Assembly: GCA_905221605.1 (NCBI GenBank)
Contig: CAJNDS010002295.1
Location: forward strand, 457,104-493,078
DNA length: 35,975 nt
From: Symbiodinium natans
Taxonomy: Eukaryota > Sar > Dinophyceae > Suessiales > Symbiodiniaceae
Direction of reading: 5' to 3'
Both the position numbers and the translations under genes were made by a program. This document shows, in pieces, positions 1 to 10,395 of this stretch (within the stretch, counting starts at the first letter, position 1; every line of letters begins with the position of its first letter). The notes beneath the pieces were generated by a model. It was not told the DNA's origin. It ran no database searches and saw nothing but the letters and a program-made list of their open reading frames with translations.

Positions 1-83
1 TCGACCCAGCCGGCTCCGTGCACTTGTGGGACAGCGGCCCCGTAAATCTGCCCATGAGCCTTGTTCGCCTTCTTCCGGCGCAG

Positions 84-3000
84 CTCAGGCGCCTGGTGGA
101 GGCTTCTGCCAGGGGAGAGGGTGCAAGTTCTGGATCCTCTGGACTTGAAGAAAGGCTCAGAGGTGATTGACGAGTGTGCGCATTTTTGTGTTAACTCTCT
201 TTGTGATTTTGAGTATGCATTCTAGTGATTTTCATGCTAGCTCCTTCACATGACTGACAATTCAGGGATGCGCTCCAAAGCGATAGCCAGATTTGGTAAC
301 TTAGTAGGGCATCATGCTCGGTCACTTGGTCAGGGTGGCTATGTGGACGGTTGGGATGACCCGCGCATGCCAACCATTTCTGGCATGCGGTGAGCCACTC
401 AGCTAGGGCCCGGAGCTTGAGAGTCACTCATCACATATTGTTCTGTAAAGAGCGTCGAACATGTGCTAATAGCAGCGGCAGCCATGATGGCAGAGATACT
501 AGTGTGCCCAACTTGGTACTGCAAGTAATGTGGAGCGAATCTTCCTACAGCTGAACTGGTACCAATGCCACAGCTAGCAACGCACGGTGACTTCAGCCCG
601 GAGGACACACACACTCACACACGCAGACACTCACACACTCGCACACTCGCACACTCACACACTCAAACACTCACACACGCACACCAAAGCCACGCTTGAT
701 TGTACTCGGCCGTCGCTGGTGACTGGTGAGTGTGTTCCATTCTGGGCAGTCTGTGTCCTTGCACCACTCTCCACACCCAAACAAAAAACCCCCCGAGAAA
801 TCTTGAGCAACTTCGTCGGCTTGACACAGAGGCGACGAGGGTACCCACCCGCTGCTCTGCGGAAACTCTGCGAGCTCATTGGCGTGACCAAGGCTTTCAG
901 TGAGTTGAGGGTTTGGGCATTTGGGCGCTCGGTTAGGGCTTGAACTGAAAGTTTGAACATGACAAAGAGAAGAATCGCGCCCCAGCAAGCGTTAAAGTCG
1001 GATGTGCTTTCAAAGGCAATCAAGGACCAGTTGTTCAGGTTTTGGGGGGGTTTGGGGAAACCCTAATACCTAAACCCTAGGTTCAGAGCCGGCTCGGAAT
1101 CTGGGAGATGCCTTGACAGCAGATAGTACGACATGGACACTCTGCCGAGCACGGCAGCAGTGTACTGCATGGACTCCAGATGGTTTCGATCTAACTCCTT
1201 CGTATTATCTGCTGGCCTGCATGCTGCAAGCCCTTTGTACTACCATATTGTACATTGCCTGTCGTTGCTTCTGCTGCTTCTGCTGCTGCATCTTCTTCTG
1301 CTTGTTCTGCTCCTTCTGCTCCTTCTGCTTGTTGTAGGAAGGGCTGTGAGCTGAAGATGTTTACGCATGGCTTGGAGTGTGGCAGGTCCCTACAAGCGTC
1401 ATAGAGTACACGCTCCTCGAGAACTGTGTCCGAGACGCACTCCAGGTGACGGTGAAGGGCTGGCCTTCGTTCAGAGTTGGACCCCTGCGAAGCCCTGCAA
1501 AACCCTCCTGGTGTTGCCTTGACCTCAGGTCGTGGGAGTGTGATGCACACTCTTGAAAATTCTTGTGGGAAGTACAAGCATCGTACAGCCAGAGACATGT
1601 TGACAGCGGGTGCATTGGGCCCTCGACACGGAGAATGAGATTGTTTCATTGTTTGCCTTCGAACTCAGAGCAGGAACGATCCTTGCGTTCAGGAACCACC
1701 ATGAAGCCTCGACGAACCACAAGATGAAGATTCAAATTCCACCCCAAGGCTGAGACCTTGCTTTGCCAGGAGCAGGTGTCCGCGAAGCTGCTATGTGTGC
1801 TGCGCCCACTTCCTGCCGATGGCCAAGCCCTGGTTTTGGGCGCCTGTCGAGGTTTTGCTCGACATCGCCATCGGTTTGTTGAAGGAAGTTCACCATTTCT
1901 TGCGAAGTCAAGCAAATGTGCCGAAACCCCACCTGCCGGAGCATCATGATCGTACATGCTGCGTGTTGACCGCCTCGGCCCGGTGCGCAAATCTAGAAAG
2001 CCCTTTGGCTATGGGGTGATGACAAGGGGGGCTTTGAGCTTCGGCAATGAGTAAATAAACCTGTAGTGCAAAGTTCGGGTTCTTGGATCCGTGGCTTGCG
2101 TTCGGTGGCTCAGGGATCCCCAGCCGGGGGCCCAAGAACCCTTAAAACCAAAGGAGCCACCGGAGGTACCGCAGGTGGGATTGCATCGTCAAGCCCTCCC
2201 TGAAACCTTTCTGGAATTCCGAGGATCTACAAAGGGCCTAAGGGGTCCAAACGAGGTCCATAGGGACAAGGGTCCTAGAAGGTTTTTGAGGGACTCAGGT
2301 GAACTTTCAACAGTGGACATTGAGAACTCACTTCCATTGAAAGTAACATTCTCCAAGATTAGTGAAAAGGGGGACTCCAGAGAAACGATTGAAGGAGGGA
2401 AGCAAGGGGTTTTCTGTGGGAACCTAGGTCACCATCACGAATTGGCCGGATGGGCAGGAGGCGCCGCCTCTGAGCAAGTGGCAAAGTCAGAGCTGCATTG
2501 GTACTTTCGCCATTGTCCGTCTTCGGCTCGCGTGGACTTTGCACCTTTGGCTGTGAATTCAGGACGAGCTGATCGAGGTGTGGACCTCGGCAGGTGGGTG
2601 CTCATGTGGTCACGCGAAGGCTCGAAGGTGGTGGAGCCAGCCTCTTCCAACCTCTCCCCAGTTCAAGGTGCCCGGTGACTCGGATGGGCAGCTGCGACGG
2701 ATGTACTTCGGTAAGGACTCTTGCCTGCGATGGCTGAAGAAACGGGAGTTCCATCGTTGCCCAGACCGACATGGAATCGGATGAAGGAAGCATCCCGGTA
2801 CCCTGAGCGCCAAACCAATCGCCCTAAACTGTTCTTCATTTGTGCCTCTGTGACCTGAGGATCTGTTATTGGATATGGAGGACGCCTGGTTGGACAGTTG
2901 TCGGGTTCCGATCGTGGGGCTCCTGCTGTTGCCAACACTGTTGAACTCGCAGTGCCTAAAATCCCTTTTCGCACGAAGCCCGAAACCCCAAAGCATTCCA

Positions 3001-6000
3001 AAGACATGTGCCCTGAACTATCGAAATCCCGAATTAGCAAGGCTTTACCCTACCGACTGAGCTTTGGAAAAAGGCTCCAGCCCTCCAAAGCCATTGCAGC
3101 AGGACTTTCAGGAAGAGCCGGAGCCAGGCTTCAAGCGTTTGGCGCCAGGCAGACAGGTGCCTTGCCTGGGACTGTCGACATGCAGCACTCGAGGTTTTGA
3201 GGCTTGTGCTTTACTGAGATGTTCCACGGTTACAAACTTTGCACGTGTCCAGAGAGACCGGAAACCTCTGCAGCACCGGTCGCTGTGGCAGGTAAAGCTT
3301 CGATACGGATATGTCATCAAATGTGACGAGGCCTTGAGTGATGCAGCAGTGAGGTTAGGAGTTGTTTGGGGGGGGGGGGGGGGCTTTTTCAGGGCATGGA
3401 GTCCAGATTCACGGGTAGCTACCAAGTAATGGAATGTGCACAACGTGCCATGTTGATCAACAGCCTCAGGGCTCAGAGCCTACGTAAGCCTCAACTCAAC
3501 AAGATATTAGCAGGTATTGCAGGAAGTTAGTTTTCCACTCGAAGCCAAGATCCTAAGATGTCTGGGCACACCTGGCACACCTACAGCCCAAGCATTGGAA
3601 TGAGTGAGTGCCAACTTCCAGAAATCCGAAACTCGACGTCCATGTCTAGCTGCTACAGGTGATCCACTCACCGGACGGTGGTATCCAGGAGCTTCGCTGC
3701 TCCTATGATCCCGACTCCCTGGGGAAGAGGCTTGGGGCGCTGCTGGAGTTAGATTGTTACGATCTTGGGGTTTATGCAATTTAGGCTTGAGATCTTCTGG
3801 TGCTAGTGTTGCACGAAAGCCAGTAGAGCCTTCAAGCCAAGGATGCCATACCAGGATCACTCTTGGCAAACCTGTGCCCAGGGCCCGCCCAAGACCTCAA
3901 AGTTGAACGACAAGTTGAGCAGTCGCTTTCCGCAGGCCCCCAAAGAAGGTGGCGGTGGTGCACTGGGCACATGCCACGAAGCGCGGGCCTTTGACGTTGC
4001 GCATCGTTGCGCGTCTTTGTGCAGCAGGGCCGCGCGATGGGAAGACTGGACGAGCCTGGCCAAGGTCCACGCCCGTGACTGTCAGGATGTACGACAAGCT
4101 GTTTAGCGAGCCGCGACCAGAGGACAGCTTTTGAAGTTGCACAGGTGACCCTCCGCAACGCATACCCTTCTTGACATTGAGCATGTTTGTGTGTTCGGCG
4201 GTCGAACTCAACTCAGGAGGCAGGTGACTTCCTGGATGCCCTGAATCCCAAGTCGTGTGAAGTGCTGGCATGTGCCGCACTCGGGTTATGCCGCGCTCGG
4301 GGTCTGGAGTCTGGACTGGAAGTCGTCCTTACCAAGACGTGGCGCAACAAAACGTGCCAGACCTTTGCAATGCGGCTTTGCTTGCTGTCGTAGCAGTCTT
4401 AGCAAGTAGCAGCAGAGGGAGTAGTTCGAGTTGTTGTCGTGGGAGTGGACGGACCGTGAGACTCCTGGATCCAGCCGCGAAACCCTTCCAATCTTTAGGC
4501 CCTAGTCCTGGCACTTTGGCCCTTTGTACGTGGCTACTTGGCAAGTTGTCTGACTCCCTGAGCTCATAGTGTAAGGGTTGAAGCGCTCTCCTCCGCTGAC
4601 GTCAGGCTTGTCGTCTCAAGAGCAAGATTTCGCACAAGAAGGTAACGAGAATTCCCTGAAACCGGACCGGTATGCTCGACAACGAGAGCTTCAAGCATGT
4701 GACGACAACCCTTCTCGATCTCCCGAATGCTACTGTGTTGGGAACACGCGTGTTGGGAATGGCTGTGGTGCGTGTTAAGAATAGCCGGGGGGCGAGTCGG
4801 GAACAAGCCAGCTGCGTGTCGGGAACACACCCAGACACACGTGTTGGGAACACCTGCCTGCTCTGAGGTACAGCAAAGAGCTCGAGCAATTTCCAAAACC
4901 ATGCCCTGGACTTGTAACCACCGGAAAATCATGATTCACCGACAATTCCTGTGTCATCGTCAATGTTAGTTAGGAAGCCTCCTGAACTTAAAACGCTGAA
5001 TCCAACACCTTGACCCGAACCCTGAACTCAAACATTGAATCCAATACCCTGAAACGGAATCCTAAACTCCAAAACCCTAAACTCGGAACCATTGAACTAC
5101 AAGCCCAAAACGCCGAACTCGAGACTTAACTTAAATTGCACCCCCTCGTTTCTTGTTTTTGTTTCTAGTGTTCATTGTTCGCAAAGTAGAGAAGTAGAGA
5201 AGTGGAGAATTAGTTTAAGTTCCACCCCCCCTCGATTCTAGTTCATAGTCTGCAGAACAACAAATCCTTCTCTGACGTACCCAAAACGCGGGGGTGTTGG
5301 GGGCCTCCCCCCTTTGCTTGTTGTTGCCAGCCCTCCAAGGACCTTTCTTGTTCGAAAAGAATCTAAATTCCATCCCCCTCGTTTCTTGTTTTTGTTTCTT
5401 GTGTTCATTATTCAAAAATCGAACAGGAGTAGAGCATTACTCTAAATTCCACCCCCCGTCGTTTCTTCGGTTTGTTTCTTGTGTTCATTATTCGAAAATC
5501 AGAGAGGAGTAGAGAATTACTGTATAAATTCCTTCTCCCTCGTTTCTTGTTGTTCATCATTCGATCATCAGAGAGGAGTAGAGAATTTGTTCATTGTTCG
5601 AGAATCAGAGAGGAGTAGAGAATTACTCCATAGACTCCACATCTTCCGAGGAGCCGAAAAACTGCTCGGCGTGTTGACGTCAAACTTCCCGAGTTTGTCT
5701 CTGGTTCTGAGAAGCAGCGTCGTCGGATTGTTTGAAGGGTTTCTTGTTTATCCAAAACAACAAACCCTTTAAACTCCCACCGCGGAAACTCAAAAGAAGA
5801 CTGTATACCCAAGTCCAAGTCCTCTCAAGAGAACTTGAAAGAAGTATCAAGAGTAGGGTTGTCACTCCAAAACCTAGTTCTGGGTGGGAAACGTTCTCTA
5901 CTCGACGGGGCGCTCAGCTGCGTTCTCGACTCACCCTCGGTGCGTTCCCGACACGTGGGCTGCGTTCTCGACTCACCCTCGGTGCATTCCCGACACACAC

Positions 6001-7454
6001 CTCACCCGTTCCCGACACGCCTTGCCCCTGTTCCCAACCACCCTCGGCTTGCTCCCAACACGACTCAACCGTCATCCCAGACCCTTACCTGCACCTGGCC
6101 ACGGCCGGAATCGTTCTTCTGGCATGAGGCTTGAGGTGTTAGGACCTTAGGGCTCAAGGATTTGGGCACTTCGTCTGAGCCTCTTTTGCTGCTGCTTCAA
6201 GCCTTATCACTACTCAGCGCTGGAAAACGAGAACGATTTCAGGCATGCGTTCGAAATCACCATGCTGTGTTTGCAAAATCTCCCCCCCCCCCCCACTTGT
6301 TTTAGCCGTGCAAGCTTGTGTGGAGGCACTTCATACCATGAAGAGAAGCCACACCTACGAAACCCAAAAGCGGCACACCTGGTAGGACATGGGATATTCG
6401 GCGGGGCACTTGGGCTTCTCTACTCTACTCAGCGGGATTCTCTGCAGTCTTGTCTGGGGTGGGCACTCCAAGGATATTCACCTAGGAAGTCAAAACACCT
6501 CCTCCTCTGGTCGTGGCCTTTAAGACCGACTAAACCCAAGTCCATGACAGAACGCCTTTTCCATTCCGAGCCCCCCTTTTCGGGGTCATGGACGACACAC
6601 GAGCAAGTTAATCTGCCAGGTGCCCAGTGTGAACCGAGTGTTGCCGATATGCTGGAGAATCACAAGGCCGTTGTCTTGTGTCATGACAGCCGACAGTGAA
6701 ACACGCAGTAGCATATGGCGACGAGATTCAATAGGCTAAAAAGTTGACCTCTGTCGGAGCGCTGCTTTTGCAAGGAGAGCGATGAAGATATCTTCCGGGC
6801 CCTGGACCTCAGCGACTTTGTGAAGTGTTCAGGTAGAGTGCAACCAGCGGCGACCTTTCTCCGATGCTCGTCAGGTTCAGTTCGAGCGGTGTGGATTCTT
6901 CGCGCTGGATACGGCGAAGGCAGAGGGCCAGTGTCAACTCACCCTCGGGTTTTGTCAAGCGGTGTGCGGTTGCTTTATTTTAAAGACCATGCTTGCCGAC
7001 CATCACCGAACACTTTATCCATGATGAATGATGCGGTAATACTAGATCGAGGTCTTACAGGTTTTTGTGAGGTGGCGACCACAGAGATTCCTACGGATAA
7101 TATTCAAGCCTGACAATCGACAAAGATGCTGTGTGTTGTCTGTATGAAGTGGGTAGAAGAAGTGAACGGACGCATGCGAAGCGAAATAAAGCCTGGACGA
7201 AGGGTCAAGGATCTGATGTCTCAATGTTGATCCTGTTTCTTGGTAGATCCTGTTTTCTGTGTCCAAGTGCCAAACCTATGTCTCCATCGATCCCAAGTGA
7301 TGATATACGGACGAAAAAGATAGTTATCAGAAGCCAAGAAATCTTGAGTTTTTGTCTGGGCAGTTCCACAAAGCTTCGATCGGATCAGGCTTCTGCGGAG
7401 GGCCTCGTGTTCAACTGCACGGTGGGACAAAGGACAGCCGACGTCAACCCTTAG
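84..7454 (+). CDS. Glutaminyl-tRNA synthetase, 3' part, 18 predicted exons
   Basis: Class I aminoacyl-tRNA synthetase that charges tRNA-Gln with glutamine in the cytosol. Predicted exons: 84-101 (doubtful), 334-389, 832-892, 1386-1445, 1776-1814, 2428-2457, 2563-2589, 2668-2715, 2860-2880, 3103-3156, 3292-3330, 3659-3729, 3936-3980, 4065-4126, 4224-4271, 6620-6666, 6875-6913, 7389-7454 (TAG 7452-7454). They sum to 831 nt, 276 residues plus stop, with every phase matching. Seen directly: VDGWDDPRMPTISG, EEPEPGFKRLAPG, VVHWAHATK, PVTVRMYDKLFSEP, VQFERCGFF and LVFNCTV, in the family's order. Known of the family: these follow the KMSKS loop and form the two anticodon-binding barrels; HIGH and KMSKS must lie upstream of the window. 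Donors are 4 GT, 10 GC and 3 GA; all acceptors are AG followed by G. Odd: the usual APRAMAV stretch reads SAKLLCVL, and the NRT near the C-terminus reads NCT. Identity is near certain; individual exon ends less so. Confidence 0.93.
334..892 (+). CDS. GlnRS exons closing the catalytic domain
   Basis: Exon 334-389 reads GGYVDGWDDPRMPTISGM and ends in phase 2 at a GT donor (390). Exon 832-892 continues RRRGYPPAALRKLCELIGVTK, matching the helix after the WDDPR motif in GlnRS/GluRS. It ends at a GC donor (893) in phase 0. A doubtful short exon at 84-101 (LRRLVE, GC donor at 102) would join in frame to give LVEGGYVDGWDD, as expected just after the KMSKS loop. The intron 390-831 holds a CA-rich microsatellite. 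Confidence 0.9.
604..685. repeat. CA-rich microsatellite in GlnRS intron
   Basis: Runs of CACACA interrupted by CT, GC and AA steps. It lies inside the predicted intron 390-831. Confidence 0.9.
1264..1337. repeat. CTT/CTG trinucleotide-rich tract
   Basis: Imperfect TTCTGC/TGCTTC trinucleotide repeat within the predicted intron 893-1385. Its leucine-rich translation is a compositional artefact. Confidence 0.8.
1386..2715 (+). CDS. GlnRS exons, start of the anticodon-binding region
   Basis: Exon 1386-1445 reads VPTSVIEYTLLENCVRDALQ, equivalent to the LLE-CVRD segment of eukaryotic GlnRS. Exon 1776-1814 reads VSAKLLCVLRPLP; it sits where APRAMAVL normally occurs and is the least certain of the set. 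Exon 2428-2457 reads VTITNWPDGQ, exon 2563-2589 DELIEVWTS, exon 2668-2715 VPGDSDGQLRRMYFGK. All join in phase 0. Donors are GT (1446), GC (1815), GA (2458), GC (2590) and GA (2716). Confidence 0.82.
2860..4271 (+). CDS. GlnRS exons, anticodon-binding barrels
   Basis: Exon 2860-2880 is a 21-nt micro-exon (DLLLDME) flanked by GA-AG introns. Then 3103-3156 DFQEEPEPGFKRLAPGRQ, 3292-3330 VKLRYGYVIKCDE, 3659-3729 VIHSPDGGIQELRCSYDP and on, 3936-3980 PPKKVAVVHWAHAT, 4065-4126 STPVTVRMYDKLFSEPRPED, 4224-4271 DFLDALNPKSCEVLA. The joins K-D-LLLDME-DFQEEP and HATK-STPVTV restore the family consensus exactly, which supports the GA and GC donors. Many junctions share 2-5 nt between intron start and next exon start, for example GTGCC at 4272 and 6620. 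Confidence 0.9.
3368..3383. repeat. G16 homopolymer in GlnRS intron
   Basis: Sixteen consecutive G inside the predicted intron 3331-3658. A C13 run occurs likewise at 6282-6294 in intron 4272-6619. Both are prone to length error. Confidence 0.9.
4735..4860. repeat. GTGT(T/C)GGGAACAC minisatellite
   Basis: About five scattered copies of a core such as GTGTTGGGAACAC or GTGTCGGGAACAC lie in the large GlnRS intron. The core is the reverse complement of the minisatellite at 5915-6065. Confidence 0.75.
4980..5115. repeat. Degenerate CCCTAAAC/CCTGAAC tract
   Basis: Loose repeats of AACCCTAAACTC, CCCTGAAC and CATTGAA units, resembling a decayed CCCTAAA array. This is a rare telomere-like patch in the left half of the window. 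Confidence 0.6.
5125..5640. repeat. Tandem repeat family, period about 79-82 bp
   Basis: At least four full or partial copies of a unit that begins TCTAAATTCCACCCCC, continues TCGTTTCTTG and TTGTGTTCATTATTCG, and ends CAGAGAGGAGTAGAGAATTAC. Clear unit starts are at 5362, 5441 and about 5523; shorter copies follow to 5625 and a diverged one precedes at about 5125. Confidence 0.85.
5730..5774. repeat. 20-bp-arm hairpin with 5-nt loop
   Basis: Arms 5730-5749 and 5755-5774 pair over 20 positions with one C:C mismatch and one G:T pair, loop ATCCA. It lies in the large GlnRS intron between the tandem 80-mers and the 42-bp minisatellite. It could be a foldback element or a small-RNA precursor; the sequence does not decide. 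Confidence 0.8.
5915..6065. repeat. 42-bp minisatellite (TGCGTTCTCGACTCACCCTC)
   Basis: Two nearly identical 42-bp units start near 5918 and 5960, followed by decaying copies of GTTCCCGACAC. The core is inverted relative to the copies at 4735-4860. Confidence 0.8.
6620..7454 (+). CDS. GlnRS C-terminal exons
   Basis: Exon 6620-6666 reads AQCEPSVADMLENHK after a split Cys codon. Exon 6875-6913 reads VQFERCGFFALDT, the QFER-GYF motif. Exon 7389-7454 reads ASAEGLVFNCTVGQR and on to a TAG. The last junction has an alternative: donor GA at 6923 and acceptor before 7401, giving a product one residue shorter. No polyadenylation signal is recognisable, as expected for dinoflagellates. Confidence 0.88.
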
Positions 7455-10395
7455 CGAAAAATGCCCAAACTTATAGTGTTGGCCGGAGGAGCGACTTCGG
7501 GAAGCCAAAGCAAGTTCGTGGAAAGGCCTCAAAGAAAAAGGCGTGGCTGCGAGGGGAGTTTCTCTAGCCTGCGAGCTACCCAGCATCCTTGTGCAGGCCA
7601 CCTCGTAGTGCCCTTTGGCCTTCGAGACTTCTGAACCGGTCTCGCTCTCCGCGAGACGTGTTCCATCGATTTCACCTGCCAGCTTTTGCTGTCGATTTTC
7701 CATGCGTGCAGCCGTGTAGCTATCCGCATGCCAGAAGGAAAATTGTTGTGCCTTCACAAGAGACTTGACAGTGACTGCCTGTCAAGATGGGATTTCGATG
7801 CGGTTTCCAGAGCTCCATGTGAAAACAACAATGGCTGGCCCGTTGCCGCGCTCTTTCTGGCAGGGGTCACGTAGCTCATTGTGGCGTAGTTGCGTGAGCT
7901 TGTATAGAGGTCTCTTGCAGCAATGCCAGTCTCCATCTAGACGTAGACAGTAGCTACAGTGTAGCTACATGCTGCGCCAGTACTGCTAAGTCCCAGTAGT
8001 TGAAAGCTTGTCAACTGGTGAACTCTGTCAGTTCACTAGCCGGGCACCGGTCCTGAGTAGCTCAAGCTCGGCGGCGGTCAGCAGGCCAAAGCTTCTGCAG
8101 TGGGAGGTGTGTATTATTAGCCTGTAATCACTGCAATCCTTGCACAGGGGTCTGTTCCGAGGTGAGGTGCTGTCCCCTTACGTCGAAACCCTGTCTCTAG
8201 TATCTGTGTGACTGGCATATCTAAAATGTAAATTCTGAACATTATAAAAGTGGAAGGAAACAGTTTGGAAGGTCTTTGGAGGACCTGCTGACATGGCCAC
8301 TGCGTTTGCGGTGCCGCGGCCGTCGCCGGGCGCTTGATGTCCATCTTGATGGTCCAAAACGTTGGATCTTTGGCGAAGCTGCAAATGCACCCTCCCGTCA
8401 TGTGGAGTGCTTGACACGGAATGGCATTGCAGAACATTGCAGAAAATCATCATATGCTGCAGGCTGCTCGATTTGAAAGCTCTTCCTGCCCAGGCAAGCT
8501 TGGTGAAGCTTGGTGGTGATCTTTGTTGCTTCTCTTGCATGTGCAGGCATCCTGCCGCAAGAGCAGCTGCCAGTGCTCGCACGAGCTACCAACAGAACAT
8601 GCGAGGCCGGCCGGCTGCAACTGCATCAATTGATATCATCTGATATCATTTGCATCTTTCCGTGTTCCCAGCCTAAAGCTTCTGTGTCAGGCGTATCGGA
8701 GTGGCAGCCACAGCGTTGTATGTCTTACAACGCCGGACGAAGGTTGCTAGGCAGGCGCGATCCCGCTGCAGCCTCGGCATGTCTCGACACCACACTCGTA
8801 GGCATCTCGCGCTTGCAGTCTGGGCAAGGTGAGGAGGCCATCAGCGCGGCCGTCAACATCGCACGAGATACCACGCGCCGAGGTCGTGGAAGGATGAGCA
8901 TGCAGGCGCCTCCACTAGCGCAACTCTCACAGCCCGGGCCTGCATCCAGCGACAGGAGCGGAAGAGGCTCCGCGCGATGGAGGTCCAGCGAAAGATCCAG
9001 GTGACGAGTGGGGCGTAGTCCTGGGAGAGGGGTCACCAAACGTCACCACTTGCCACGCCAACTAACACCAGTCACGACTGTGAGCCTTCGGTCCTATCCA
9101 TCGAAGGTCCTAAAGGGCAGGAGGCCTGCTTTTGCCTCAGCTGCGCAACGACAGCTTGTCCATACCTTGTGATGTTGTGCTGGCAGTCATGCAGTCATGT
9201 TCGTTTGTGACTCTCACACATGCTTCCTGTGGGTGATAGGGAGTACCGACATCAGGTCTCCAGAAAGACAGGTGCAGAGGCGGCAGAACCCTTGCTTCCA
9301 TGAGCGATGCTAGCAAAAGGGGCCACTCGAAAAATTGGGCCTGAGCGGGTGCAGCCTTGGGAGCAGAGGAAGGAGGTGGCTGCAGTTCGGGTCCAGGCGT
9401 CCAGCGAACCAGACGACGAGGCAGGAGAGGAGGAGGCCAGGCGCTGGTTGACAGCGTTGGGGGGGGGGGGTCCGGGGGATGTGGGGTTTCTGTTGTAAAG
9501 GTTTAGGGACCTGATCTCCTGTGATCTCCGGTGCATGTAGCGTGGGCTTGCTCCAAAGTTTGAGCACAATCCAAGCCCCAAGTCCCTTGAGAGCCCCAAA
9601 GCGTGCCGCAGGGCTCGGGTGGGAGCTCCAGCTCCAGTGCACCGAGCGAAGTCGGGGAGGGCCAGGACCGACCCGAAATCACTTCGAGTTCCCCCTAAGG
9701 CTCCCTGAAAAAGACCCCTTACAGGCCTTGCAGAAGCGCATGCCAAGTGCTGAGTTTGTGTTGGGATTGCAGCCGGGGTAGAGGCGCCAGGACAAGCAAC
9801 CGGAGCGGAGCTCGCTGAACGTGCTTCTTGAGAAATGAGAGACGCCATACTTGAAAATCAGAAGAGCCTGCGCCCGGCGTAGGCGGTATGTCGTGGGCTT
9901 GAATGGATAACACCATGCAAGTCCCCCCCGTTCTGGTCCTTGATGTTTGGTGTCTCCACGTGCTAGTAGTCTCCATCTACTTCGGGTATGGGTGCCGGAG
10001 TACGAATGAGGATTCGTGCCGCCGTTCAGTTCATTGCGCATTCTGTACACTACTGTCGGTGTTTCCACCTTTCTGAGGAAAGATTGTCTTGGGACGCTTG
10101 GCCACACTTCGGTGTCTGTAGCAGATGGTGAGTTGGCACGATCCGACTCCAGCGGAGGAGGAGTGGGCCTTCAAGCGGGAGTACAAGACATCGCACGCAG
10201 CTCATTTTGCCTCCAGACAGAGTAGAAAGAAGAGGGCACTTGAAAGCCACTTGAGAGCCGTCTGGTTGGATGGGCACAAAAGCACCAGAGGTCCGTCGAG
10301 CAAAGTGCCGCGCTTGGCTGCAGGGCGCCCCCCCTGCTTAAGCAGATCAGGAAGGTCAGGATATGTCAGGATCCAAGAGCCGAGGTCTCTTCGAG
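7455..10395. other. No assignable gene
   Basis: About 2.9 kb after the GlnRS stop without a protein I recognise. Weak exon-like pieces occur: 8815-8870 (+, alanine-rich helical), 9390-9450 (+, acidic, EEEARRWL) and 10127-10210 (+, EEEWAFKREYKTSH). The last could be an upstream exon of the TPR-like gene. Small hairpins sit at 7954-7972 (GTAGCTAC twice) and 8015-8039. TGATATCAT is repeated at 8632-8650. Confidence 0.5.

Noticed and set aside
1-170. Open frame at the left edge ending in TGA at 168-170, with GSVHLWD resembling a WD40 strand.
   Set aside because: The GlnRS reading passes through this region; only 84-101 fits it in frame. No further WD40 features are seen.
998-1038. Exon-like piece SDVLSKAIKDQLF with good splice signals, first taken as the GlnRS exon after IGVTK.
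   Set aside because: The exon at 1386-1445 joins in the same phase and matches the family (LLE-CVRD); including both gives an insertion not seen in GlnRS.
1446-1500. Read-through VTVKGWP after the exon ending at 1445, resembling the VTITNWP strand.
   Set aside because: The true strand VTITNWPDGQ is at 2428-2457 and joins in phase to DELIEV; the read-through skips conserved residues.
8725-9039. Minus-strand frame with CPDCKREMPTSVVSRH, resembling a C2HC zinc finger.
   Set aside because: The last ligand is missing, the opposite strand is equally open, and all clear genes are on +.
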